Shown here piece after piece: positions 21,172 to 29,177 of a stretch of 64,000 nucleotides of DNA. The notes under the pieces are model-generated. The model did not search any database and was not told where the DNA came from. It worked only from the letters and a program-made list of their open reading frames with translations. The stretch lies in contig NZ_JAPSKV010000002.1 in assembly GCF_031181385.1 (NCBI RefSeq), positions 248,001 to 312,000 of the forward strand. The letters run 5' to 3'. Each line of letters starts with the position of its first letter. The stretch's first letter is position 1. The translations under genes and the position numbers were made by a program. Source of the DNA: Fredinandcohnia onubensis. Its GTDB lineage: Bacteria; Bacillota; Bacilli; Bacillales; Bacillaceae_L.

Positions 21172-21417
21172 TTGATTGAAAAAGAAGTTACAGTTACGAT
21201 CAAGGAAGGACTACACGCTAAGCCGGCAGGGGAATTAGTTCAGAATCTCAGTAGGTTTACTAGTGATGTTGAATTTCAGTTTAAAAATAGATCATACAAT
21301 GCCAAAAGTATTTTAGGCTTAATGGGGGCTGGTATTCGTGAAGGCCAGATCATCACTGTTAAAGTTGATGGTCCAGATGAAGAGGAAGCATTAGAGTGGC
21401 TTGAGAATTTTATTTGA
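21172..21417 (+). CDS. HPr-family phosphocarrier paralogue
   Basis: The product has 81 residues starting at TTG 21172, which has AAGGAG 9 bases upstream. With this start the active-site His is exactly residue 15 (GLHAKPAG) and the regulatory Ser is exactly residue 46 (NAKSILG), the canonical HPr numbering. Arg17 of classical HPr is replaced by Lys, and the loop after Ser46 reads LGLMGAG rather than MGVMSLG. Both phosphorylation sites are kept, so it is not a Crh protein. It is transcribed divergently from glpK and stands alone. A specialised signalling or GlpK-activating role is inferred; it might instead be the ordinary HPr of a diverged lineage. Confidence 0.85.
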   Translation: MIEKEVTVTIKEGLHAKPAGELVQNLSRFTSDVEFQFKNRSYNAKSILGLMGAGIREGQIITVKVDGPDEEEALEWLENFI

Positions 21418-21431
21418 TTTTATTTTTTAAT

Positions 21432-21479
21432 AAAAAACCACGATCGATATCGGTTATTGATATTGATTGTGGTTTTTTT
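21432..21479. terminator. Bidirectional terminator between HPr-like gene and FGE gene
   Basis: AAAAAACCAC and GTGGTTTTTT enclose a stem with GATATC-like arms and short AT loop. It serves both converging genes and marks the right-hand edge of the housekeeping flank. Confidence 0.9.
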
Positions 21480-21482
21480 AGA

Positions 21483-22445
21483 TCATACATCTTTCACACA
21501 GCGAAAGCCGAGGTTTCCGGTTGAACTATCTGGTGTATTCGAACTTCTTGCGGCAACCCGGTAACGATTACAGTATGAGTGGTGACAAAGATATGATCCA
21601 CCTCGCATTACTTTTGTTTCGCCAAAAGGTGGTCCCACCGGATTATCTTGTTTATCAGACACATGGAAATTTGGACTAAACCAATTTGCGCACCATTCCC
21701 ATACATTCCCTACAATATTATATAACCCATAACCGTTTGGTGGAAATGCTGAAACAGGTGCAGTTGATAAATAGCCATCTAATTTTGTATTTACATGTGG
21801 AAAATTACCTTGCCATATATTACAAAGGTAATCACCGTTTGGGTTTAATTCATCTCCCCACGGATAAATTTTTTGCTCTAAACCTCCTCTTGCTGCGAAT
21901 TCCCACTCTGCTTCAGTAGGAAGCCGCTTCCCAGCCCATTCGCAATATTTCATAGCATCATTCCATGAAATATGAATAACTGGGTGGTCCATTCGACTGT
22001 CAATTGAGGAATCTGCCCCTTCAGGCTTTTTCCAATAGGCCCCTTCTACAACCCACCACCACGGTGTCGATGCAACCTGATTTTTAACGGTCTTCGATAC
22101 TTCTTTCGATACTAACTGATAGAAAACAAATGACCAACCGAATACTTCTGCTTCTGTTTTATATCCAGTATCATTCACAAATTCTGCAAACTGTGCATTG
22201 GTAACAGCATAAGTATCCATATAAAATGGATTCACTTTTACCTTACGAACTGGCCCTTCTCCATCTGCAGGAAATCCTTCTTTCAGATCGGTTCCCATTA
22301 AAAATTCTCCACCTGGGATGTAGACCATTCCATCGAACGATGAATGGTTTTTCGCCTTTTTCATAGTATTTAACGAAGCTTCTGTCTCCCGTGTTTCAAC
22401 TGCTGTTCGACTAACTGAACAACAAGACCTTACTTCTTTGCTCAT
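21483..22445 (-). CDS. Formylglycine-generating enzyme (aerobic sulfatase activator)
   Basis: The 320-residue product belongs to the SUMF1/FGE family. It has FLMGTDLKEGFPADGEGP near the N-terminus, LPTEAEWEFAARGG in the middle, NVWEWCANW, and the catalytic region GGSYLCHHSYCNRYRVAAR with the two cysteines at about 287 and 292 that define true oxygen- and copper-dependent FGE. It oxidises the Cys of CxPxR in sulfatases to formylglycine. No signal peptide is present; an unusual CCS pair lies near residue 8. The start ATG has AAGGGG upstream. A terminator separates it from the upstream sulfatase gene. It complements the radical-SAM maturase at 29178. Confidence 0.93.
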   Translation of the reverse strand: MSKEVRSCCSVSRTAVETRETEASLNTMKKAKNHSSFDGMVYIPGGEFLMGTDLKEGFPADGEGPVRKVKVNPFYMDTYAVTNAQFAEFVNDTGYKTEAEVFGWSFVFYQLVSKEVSKTVKNQVASTPWWWVVEGAYWKKPEGADSSIDSRMDHPVIHISWNDAMKYCEWAGKRLPTEAEWEFAARGGLEQKIYPWGDELNPNGDYLCNIWQGNFPHVNTKLDGYLSTAPVSAFPPNGYGLYNIVGNVWEWCANWFSPNFHVSDKQDNPVGPPFGETKVMRGGSYLCHHSYCNRYRVAARSSNTPDSSTGNLGFRCVKDV

Positions 22446-22552
22446 GCTGTCACGCCCCTTCTTTATTACAATTCGTTATTTTATAATTATTACCTGCAGG
22501 ATTATAAAATGTAACCTCTAAACACTCACTCATATTGGAGGTAGATTACATC

Positions 22553-22598
22553 AAAAAAGGCAATCAGCAAGGTATTATTAAGACCCTTGCTAACTACC
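22553..22598 (-). terminator. Terminator of the ssu-like/TCS/sulfatase operon
   Basis: On the minus strand a 14-bp stem (with G-U pairs) formed by GGTAGTTAGCAAGG and CCTTGCTGATTGCC is followed by six U residues. It lies 15 bases after the sulfatase stop and separates the FGE gene. Confidence 0.85.
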
Positions 22599-22612
22599 AT
22601 CAAACTTAACAA

Positions 22613-24010
22613 TTACTCATAATCTCTAACCTCGGCTTTTAGGCGATATAATTCCTTCTTCAAAAGTTGAATTGTCTCTGCATAATTAGGGTCATGATAT
22701 ACATTATTCATTTCATAAGGATCCTTCTCCAGATTAAATAACTCCCACTCTGGTGTTCTCTGTTCGTCTATCGCATCTGCATTACCTAAAGCTTCTCCAT
22801 AATAATAAATTAATTTATATTTATGGGTCCGCATACCATAATGAGCTCCAACTTTATGCTCCACACTTAGATGTTCCCAATAGCGATAATACATGGAAGT
22901 TTGCCAATCTTCCGGTCTTTTTCCCTCTAAGACTGGACGTAAACTTCTTCCTTGCATATGGCTAGGAATTTCTAAACCTGCATAATCAAGAAAAGTTTCC
23001 GGAAAATCTACATTAAGTGCAAAATCTTTTGTCACTGAACCAGCCTTAATTGCACGTGGATAACGAATAATGAATGGCATTCTTAGGGATTCCTCATACA
23101 TAAATCGTTTATCGTACCAGCCATGATCACCTAAGAAAAAGCCTTGATCAGACGTATACACTATTATCGTGTCTTCCGTTAACCCTGTTTCATCCAAGTA
23201 ATCTAGGATTCGACCAACATTATCATCAACAGACGCCACACAACGTAAATAATCTTTTATATAGCGTTGATAATACCAACTTTTTAATTCTTTTTGAGAA
23301 AGTCCTTCTGGCGGCTCAGCCTTTACATCACGAACACGAAGATCTCTATCAATTCTCATGGTTGCCTCTTTTGCAGCTGAAGCTTTCCCAGAGTAATCAT
23401 CATGAAAAGTTTCTGGTTCAGGAATTTCTACATCTTCGTATAAATTAGCATGTTTTTCGTCTGGGTCCCAGGGGCGATGTGGTGCTTTATGATGGCACAT
23501 AAGCATAAATGGTCTGTTTTCATCCCTATTTTTCATCCAATCAATGGATATATCTGTAACTAAATCAGTGGCATAGCCCTTCACCTTTTTTTCTTCTCCC
23601 ATTTCAATCATAACAGGATCATGATAATCTCCTTGGCCAGGGAAGATGTTCCAATAATCAAAATCTGCAGGATCATGATGCCCCCCATGACCAAGATGCC
23701 ACTTACCAATAAGTGCAGTTTGATAGCCATTTTCTCCTAGAATCCTTTGAATCGTCGGTTGACGGCTATCAAAATTATCACCAAGCGTCTTTACACCATT
23801 TTCGTGATTATAAAGGCCAGTCAGAATAGTAGCGCGGCTAGGTGCACAGATTGAATTTGTACAAAAGCAGTTATCAAAACGCATCCCTTCTTCTGCAATT
23901 CTGTCTAAATTTGGTGTTGTGTTAATTTTACTTCCATAACAGCTCATTGCATGTGCAGCGTGGTCATCACTCATGATGAAAACAATATTTGGTTGTTTAT
24001 TATTTTCCAT
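22613..24010 (-). CDS. Cytoplasmic Cys-type sulfatase S1 (GlcNAc-6-sulfatase-like)
   Basis: The product has about 465 residues with the activation motif CAPSR at Cys55, metal ligands SDDH near 14-17 and SDQGFFLGDHG near 300. The first residues are NIVFIMSDD with no signal peptide, so it should act in the cytoplasm. The C-terminal pattern YYRYWEH and MRTHKYKLIYYYG reminds me of N-acetylglucosamine-6-sulfatases, but substrate is not proven. I chose ATG at 24010, since GGGGG lies 8-9 bases upstream; an ATG three codons earlier is too close to it. It is the last gene after the ssu-like transporter and a two-component system. Confidence 0.88.
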   Translation of the reverse strand: MENNKQPNIVFIMSDDHAAHAMSCYGSKINTTPNLDRIAEEGMRFDNCFCTNSICAPSRATILTGLYNHENGVKTLGDNFDSRQPTIQRILGENGYQTALIGKWHLGHGGHHDPADFDYWNIFPGQGDYHDPVMIEMGEEKKVKGYATDLVTDISIDWMKNRDENRPFMLMCHHKAPHRPWDPDEKHANLYEDVEIPEPETFHDDYSGKASAAKEATMRIDRDLRVRDVKAEPPEGLSQKELKSWYYQRYIKDYLRCVASVDDNVGRILDYLDETGLTEDTIIVYTSDQGFFLGDHGWYDKRFMYEESLRMPFIIRYPRAIKAGSVTKDFALNVDFPETFLDYAGLEIPSHMQGRSLRPVLEGKRPEDWQTSMYYRYWEHLSVEHKVGAHYGMRTHKYKLIYYYGEALGNADAIDEQRTPEWELFNLEKDPYEMNNVYHDPNYAETIQLLKKELYRLKAEVRDYE

Positions 24011-24034
24011 TTGATACATCCCCCTAGATGATAA

Positions 24035-24709
24035 TTAAAATAAATGTGATAGATTCAAATCATTTATTTTTTTAACAATCTCTTTAGTTCTTGAAACTCC
24101 CAATTTTTTTAGTAATTTATTAATTTGAGATTTTATAGTTACAATCTCTACTCCTCGTTCTCTAGCAATTTCCCGTACTTTCATACGCTTCAAAAGGAAT
24201 CCGATTAATTCTCTTTCCGTGGCCGTTAGATTTGATATATTATTAATAAAAAAAAGTAAGCTTTTTTCTGATTGTTGTAACCTTATATACTCGTTCATAA
24301 TAACTTCTTGGATCTTACTATCCATTAGTGATTGTCCTTTATAGGCGCTGCGAATATGATTTAAAATTTCACTTTCGTCCGTTCCTTTTACAATATAATC
24401 AATTGCCCCAGTCCCCATTGCCGTAAGGATCATATCCTTTGTTTCATGTGCTGTCAGATAAATAATTTTTTCTTCTTTATTTAAATCTCTAATTATTTCT
24501 GTAGCATAAATTCCAGCTGTAGTATTCTCCATTTCTATATCCATTAAGATAATATCGTGATCTACTTTTTTGGCAAGACTGATAACATCCTGTCCACTAT
24601 TGGCTGTTCCGACTACTGTCATATCCATTTGATTATTAATTAGTTCCGCCATGTCCTCTACCAGAAGCGGAAAATCATCGGCAATTAATATTTTTATCAT
24701 ATCGTTCAT
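24035..24709 (-). CDS. Response regulator, NarL/LuxR type (copy 1)
   Basis: The 224-residue product has a receiver domain (about 4-120) with the acidic pair ADD, phosphoacceptor Asp in IILMDIEME and the conserved Lys in YIVKGTDE. The C-terminal helix-turn-helix (about 160-220, LTATERELIGFLL and VTIKSQINKLLKKLGV) is of LuxR/NarL type. It is the partner of the kinase gene just upstream (15 bases) and is followed by sulfatase S1. The pair resembles the one at 53247-55459 in receiver motifs, size and gene order. Control of sulfatase or transport genes is inferred. Confidence 0.9.
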   Translation of the reverse strand: MNDMIKILIADDFPLLVEDMAELINNQMDMTVVGTANSGQDVISLAKKVDHDIILMDIEMENTTAGIYATEIIRDLNKEEKIIYLTAHETKDMILTAMGTGAIDYIVKGTDESEILNHIRSAYKGQSLMDSKIQEVIMNEYIRLQQSEKSLLFFINNISNLTATERELIGFLLKRMKVREIARERGVEIVTIKSQINKLLKKLGVSRTKEIVKKINDLNLSHLF

Positions 24710-24723
24710 TTAGCATCACTTCT

Positions 24724-26217
24724 TTAACCCTTATATTTAGGCAATAATATATAAAAAGTACTTCCTTTATTTACTTCACTCTCAAATCTGATACTTCCGA
24801 AATGTTCCTTCACTATCATTCGTACATAATGCAATCCCATACCCCAATTAGAATTGGAATTCTTTTTGGAATAGTACGGTTCAAAAATTTTCTTGGCTTC
24901 ATCCTTACTAATACCAATTCCGTTATCCTTTACTTCAATTACTGTATATTGTCTAGAGTCATAACAATGTAGAGTGATTCTACCATTCTCATGTAAAGTT
25001 ACTGCTTCTTGAGCGTTAATCAAAAGGTTATATACAGCTTCACTTAGGTGTACTTTATCAGCCAAGACATGACTAGTAGTTGAAAATTCAAACACCACTT
25101 TAATGTCCGGAAATTTTTGATAGAACCTTTCAAGAGAGCTTTTAAGCACTACATGAATATCTACTGGTACCAAATGCACAACATTTGATTTTACAGCTCT
25201 ATAAAGCTCTTCAATTCTTGTTAGAATATTCTCATTCTGCTTTGACAACGATTCAGTCAATTCCTTTAACTTTTCTATATCAACATCAACATCAACACCA
25301 ACATTATTACCTTCCATTATTGATTTAAGCCTTTTAAATAAAACACGATTGGAAAGCAATTGATTTTTGATACTATGTACAAAGACCGAAGTTCCTGTAC
25401 TAATAGCGTCAAATTTTCTTTGGATGGTTATTTCCTCTCTACTTGATTCAAAAATCTCCCGAGTGTATTTAATTATGCTCGTAAAACCAATAATCCCGAA
25501 GATAACATTCAATACAATTAGTAAGATATAAGCAGGTACGGATAATACATTTTTCAAATAATAGATACCGTTTTCATAAGAATAAAAAGAATATACTTGG
25601 GCTGGATCTTGCCCAAAATAAAGAAAGTAAAAAATACATAACGACATTACAAAGGAGGTAATCAAGATAAATTTCTTTTTGAAAAATCTTATCACAATCG
25701 AGTGTGCTTCATAGAATAATAGAAATGTTGAAAATGTGATAAATAAAACTATCCAAAACACTGTTCCGTAAGTGATTATACGCTGTAAGTTCTCATTCAA
25801 ATTTGTAATGAACAAAAAGATAGTTGGATAATATAAAATTAAGGTGAAGATTGGGATAAAAACTATCACTCTTTTTATCCAGTAATTCCTTTGAAACATG
25901 GGTATCATTGAGTAGTGTAAGGAGAGCAATACCAAAAACATAGGAAAAAGGTACCTCCCTATAGCAATGATATATCCCATTTGGCCAAGCGTAATGACAA
26001 AGTATTGGATACTTGTTTTTATATTATTATTAAAATATAGAAAGTCTTGTAGTTCCCTACTAATTCCACCTTTTTTAGCTATGTATAGTAAAATACCGGA
26101 TAACATTATGGCTAAACTGATACACATACCAAAAATGTAGAAGGATTCCTTATTTCGTTTTACGAGTAAGACCATAATCGATGAAATAATGAGAAAAATC
26201 ATAAGTATAATGAGCAT
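24724..26217 (-). CDS. Membrane histidine kinase (copy 1)
   Basis: The 497-residue product has an N-terminal half with about six to seven membrane helices (residues 1-240) and no large extracellular domain. The cytoplasmic part has an H-box reading FVHSIKNQLL (His near 281), an N-box NLLINAQEAV, and G-boxes DNGIGI and NWGMGLHY. The HSIKN box differs from the common HExxxP type. The start ATG has AAGGTG upstream. It follows the substrate-binding protein gene, so kinase and transporter may sense together. A paralogue with the same box lies at 53247. Confidence 0.9.
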   Translation of the reverse strand: MLIILMIFLIISSIMVLLVKRNKESFYIFGMCISLAIMLSGILLYIAKKGGISRELQDFLYFNNNIKTSIQYFVITLGQMGYIIAIGRYLFPMFLVLLSLHYSMIPMFQRNYWIKRVIVFIPIFTLILYYPTIFLFITNLNENLQRIITYGTVFWIVLFITFSTFLLFYEAHSIVIRFFKKKFILITSFVMSLCIFYFLYFGQDPAQVYSFYSYENGIYYLKNVLSVPAYILLIVLNVIFGIIGFTSIIKYTREIFESSREEITIQRKFDAISTGTSVFVHSIKNQLLSNRVLFKRLKSIMEGNNVGVDVDVDIEKLKELTESLSKQNENILTRIEELYRAVKSNVVHLVPVDIHVVLKSSLERFYQKFPDIKVVFEFSTTSHVLADKVHLSEAVYNLLINAQEAVTLHENGRITLHCYDSRQYTVIEVKDNGIGISKDEAKKIFEPYYSKKNSNSNWGMGLHYVRMIVKEHFGSIRFESEVNKGSTFYILLPKYKG

Positions 26218-26235
26218 GCTGTTTCACCTTTTTAT

Positions 26236-26268
26236 AAAGAGGCTATCCATTAGGTAGAATAGCCCTTT
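26236..26268 (-). terminator. Intercistronic hairpin after ssuA-like gene
   Basis: On the minus strand GGCTAT pairs with ATAGCC around an 11-12-base loop, with weaker AAAG/CTTT pairing outside. No clean U-tract follows. It may stabilise the upstream binding-protein mRNA or attenuate transcription into the kinase gene. Confidence 0.45.
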
Positions 26269-26312
26269 ATTTTTTATCAATATTCTAACTCATTATCTAC
26301 TATTTTAAAAAT

Positions 26313-27344
26313 CTATTTAGCAGCATTTAGCATATTTTCAAATAAAACATATTCTTTTACCGGTCTCATTTCTGCATCAGTTAATCTGCCTGCCTCGATA
26401 AAGTTTTCCTGTTGTTTTTGATAATATGCCTCCAGGGTTCCATCATTAATTCTATTAATAAGCTCTTCAGAAGTAATCCACTCACCGTCACCCGTTTGTT
26501 CAACTACAGAAGCTGGATCTACCGCTATTTCCTCTGCTACCCAATCCGCAACTTCCTCTAAGTGGTCAACTCGATAATCCATTGCCTTCATCAAGCCTCT
26601 TGTAAAGCCTTCCAAAGCCTCACCATTTTCATCAGCATAACCTGGTGTAATAACCCATGAAGCAATTGAAGGAAATTGATCTGCATATCTAGCGTTATTG
26701 GATAACATAACTACTTTGTCTCCCATTTCATTCTTAATGGCATTCGTATTAGGGGACCATGTAGCTACAGCATCAACACTTCCTGAAATCATAGCCGTCA
26801 CTATTGCAGATGCATCCATGTTCATTAACTTCACGTCTTCCTTTGTTAAACCAGCTTCAGCTAACGTTAAGTCTAAAATTGTTTCACTTGAGGTCCCTGT
26901 TGCTACAGCGATTGTTTTACCCTTTAAATCCTTAATCGAACTAACGCCTTTTTCAACATTTCCAATTACCTCATCAGCATTTCCTAACTGTGAAAAAGCA
27001 AAGATTTCTGCTTCGCCTTGAATAGGAAGAACGTGCGCACCTGGCCCAATATAACCAATATCAATACTACCTGATTCTAAAGCAGCGATTATTGTTGGAC
27101 CATCAGCAAATTCAACAAGTTCAACTTCAATACCTTCTTCTTCAAAACTACCAATTCTCATTCCTGCTACTACAGTATTTAGACTTGCGTAGTTTGGCAT
27201 ATACCCAACCTTCATAGTCGTCAAACTTTCGTTATTACTTGGACTTTTTCCCTCTTCCTTTCCTTTAGAAGCCTCATCACTAGAACAACCTATTACTAAA
27301 AATGCGATTAGTGTAAACATAATTAAACCAAGAAGCTTTTTCAT
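26313..27344 (-). CDS. ABC substrate-binding lipoprotein, sulfonate/nitrate/taurine type
   Basis: The 343-residue product has a lipoprotein signal (LVIGCSS, Cys at about 20) and an acidic Ser/Lys linker. The mature domain matches the NMT1/SsuA family (VGYMPNYASLNTVVAGMRIG, ALESGSIDIGYIGPGAHV, VATGTSSETILDLTLAEAGL). Family members bind alkanesulfonates, taurine, nitrate or thiamine precursors; the ligand here is unknown. RBS AAGGGGG is strong. It follows its ATPase and permease genes. A role in importing a sulfonate or sulfate ester that sulfatase S1 would process is inferred from the operon only. Confidence 0.85.
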   Translation of the reverse strand: MKKLLGLIMFTLIAFLVIGCSSDEASKGKEEGKSPSNNESLTTMKVGYMPNYASLNTVVAGMRIGSFEEEGIEVELVEFADGPTIIAALESGSIDIGYIGPGAHVLPIQGEAEIFAFSQLGNADEVIGNVEKGVSSIKDLKGKTIAVATGTSSETILDLTLAEAGLTKEDVKLMNMDASAIVTAMISGSVDAVATWSPNTNAIKNEMGDKVVMLSNNARYADQFPSIASWVITPGYADENGEALEGFTRGLMKAMDYRVDHLEEVADWVAEEIAVDPASVVEQTGDGEWITSEELINRINDGTLEAYYQKQQENFIEAGRLTDAEMRPVKEYVLFENMLNAAK

Positions 27345-27398
27345 TCGTTTTCCCCCTTATAAAAGTGAATTTATCTTTTAAAATATTACTTAACAGAG

Positions 27399-28190
27399 TT
27401 ATTTTCTAACTTCTAAATATTCTTTATAAACTTGGCTCCAAATATAATTTTTTGCATCCAAGAACTCTTTCGAAATCTTTGTTTCTTGATTTCTAGGATA
27501 CGGGATATTAATATCAACAATTTCTTTTATTCTCCCAGGTCTTGCACTCATAATGACTACTTTTTGACCTAAAATAATGGCTTCATCGACATCATGGGTG
27601 ATAAAAAAGCATGTCTTTTGCTCCTTTTCCCAAGTGTGTAGTAATTCCTCTTGAAGCTGGGTTCTCGTTTGTGCATCAAGCGCTCCAAATGGTTCATCCA
27701 TTAATAGTACGGAAGGATTAGCTGCATATGCCCTTGCTATTGCAACCCGTTGCTTCATGCCACCAGATAACTCTTTAGGATAATGGTCAACGAAGTCTTC
27801 TAAATCAACCATTTTTATATATTTTAATGCAAGTTCTTCTGCTTCTTTTTTCTTAATCCCTTGTAACTTAAGTCCAAATTCAACATTTCCTTTTACGGTT
27901 AGCCATGGAAATAAAGCGTACTGTTGAAAAACAACTCCTCTTTCAGTACCGGTTCCTGTTATTTCTTTATTATCACAATACACGGTTCCTGATGTAGGTT
28001 TCTCTAAACCTGCGATTATATTTAACAAAGTAGATTTACCACAACCAGATGGACCAACAACTGTGATGAATTCGTTTTCCTTTATATCTAGATTTATTCC
28101 ATTTAGAGCAATGACTTCACCGTTGCGGGAATTATACGCTTTCATTACGTTATCTATTTTGACTTTTATAGGTCTCTCTTTTCCTGCCAT
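27399..28190 (-). CDS. ABC transporter ATPase, SsuB/TauB type
   Basis: The 263-residue product has a Walker A GPSGCGKST, Q-loop VVFQQYALFPWL, signature LSGGMKQRVAIARA, Walker B VLLMDEPFGALD and His switch FFITHDVDEA. The FPWL after the Q-loop is typical of nitrate/sulfonate/taurine transporters. It overlaps the permease gene by 25 bases and has AGGAG upstream of its ATG. It energises the neighbouring permease; it is not of the MsmX type needed by the two CUT1 systems in the island. Confidence 0.93.
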   Translation of the reverse strand: MAGKERPIKVKIDNVMKAYNSRNGEVIALNGINLDIKENEFITVVGPSGCGKSTLLNIIAGLEKPTSGTVYCDNKEITGTGTERGVVFQQYALFPWLTVKGNVEFGLKLQGIKKKEAEELALKYIKMVDLEDFVDHYPKELSGGMKQRVAIARAYAANPSVLLMDEPFGALDAQTRTQLQEELLHTWEKEQKTCFFITHDVDEAIILGQKVVIMSARPGRIKEIVDINIPYPRNQETKISKEFLDAKNYIWSQVYKEYLEVRK

Positions 28191-28987
28191 CCAGTTAATC
28201 TCCTTTCTAATAGCTTTACGAGTCTTTCAAAAATCAAACCGATTATACCGATAATAATTATATACAAGAGCATCGGTGCAGACTCGAAGGTATTATTTAA
28301 TGCCCGGATTCTCATACCCAAACCTGCTGAGGCACCAGTAGATTCTGCAGCAATCAGTGAAGTTAATCCTACTGCAGTTCCTAATCTAATAGCCGTCATA
28401 ATAAATGGCAGCGATGCAGGAGCAATTACTTTTAGAAAGATATCCCTATCCTTTGCACCTAAGACTTTAGCGGCTTTTATTAAAGTTGGATCGATGTTTT
28501 TAACACCTTGATAGATCGTGATTGACATAGTTAAAAATGTAGCAATCGTAATAACGATGATTTGAGGTGTGCGGCCAACTCCTGCTGAAATTACAACCAA
28601 TGGAACATATGCTAATGGCGGTATATTACGGATAAATTGTATCCACGGTTCAATAATAAATCGAATAGGTCTATACCACGCCATAAGAATCGCTACAGGA
28701 AGTGCTATTATAAAACCTAGTCCAAATCCTGACATTACTGAAATTAAACTACTCGCAATATCACTCCAAAAAACGCCCCGTCCTAACATCGTCCTAACTG
28801 AATCTGCTACCAAAAAAATATTAGGAAAACTTCTTGCAGTTGATGGAATTATTGATAATATTGTCCAAAAGGCAATCGCCACAAGTAACGATATGACTAA
28901 CCATCCTTTACTTGGGATTCTTTCAATCCAATGTGTGCTTAACTTATTCTTTATCTGTGGTTTCTCTAAAGTTGTATCCGCTTCCAT
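28166..28987 (-). CDS. ABC transporter permease, SsuC/TauC type
   Basis: The 273-residue product has six membrane segments and the EAA-like loop KAAKVLGAKDRDIFLKV of the sulfonate/nitrate family. FIRNIPPLAYVPL is another hallmark of SsuC. Start ATG at 28987 has GGGTGA upstream. It is the first gene of the unit permease-ATPase-binding protein-kinase-regulator-sulfatase, reading from 28987 to 22613. Nested inverted repeats lie just upstream. Confidence 0.9.
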   Translation of the reverse strand: MEADTTLEKPQIKNKLSTHWIERIPSKGWLVISLLVAIAFWTILSIIPSTARSFPNIFLVADSVRTMLGRGVFWSDIASSLISVMSGFGLGFIIALPVAILMAWYRPIRFIIEPWIQFIRNIPPLAYVPLVVISAGVGRTPQIIVITIATFLTMSITIYQGVKNIDPTLIKAAKVLGAKDRDIFLKVIAPASLPFIMTAIRLGTAVGLTSLIAAESTGASAGLGMRIRALNNTFESAPMLLYIIIIGIIGLIFERLVKLLERRLTGWQEKRDL

Positions 28988-29002
28988 TTAATCACCCAAT
29001 TC

Positions 29003-29047
29003 ATCTGTTTATTTGTTACTACAAATATTAACACTGGTGAAACAGAT
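29003..29047. promoter_or_regulatory. Nested inverted repeats upstream of ssuC-like gene
   Basis: ATCTGTTT at 29003 is inverted as AAACAGAT at 29040, and inside it ATTTGT at 29011 is inverted as ACAAAT at 29021. The block lies 16-60 bases before the permease start, where a regulator could bind. No assignment is possible. Confidence 0.3.
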
Positions 29048-29090
29048 AAATAAGTATGAATTTTCTTACAACCCTTTTTATGTATTATCT

Positions 29091-29131
29091 AAAAATGCGG
29101 ATAATCAGAAAAAGACCTGACCATCCGCATT
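29091..29131 (-). terminator. Terminator of the anaerobic maturase gene
   Basis: On the minus strand AATGCGGAT pairs with ATCCGCATT around a loop of about 20 bases, followed by UUU. It separates the maturase transcript from the ssu-like operon. Confidence 0.75.
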
Positions 29132-29177
29132 AATTATACTTACTACTATATATGCAAAAAATAAATTTTGAAATCTA

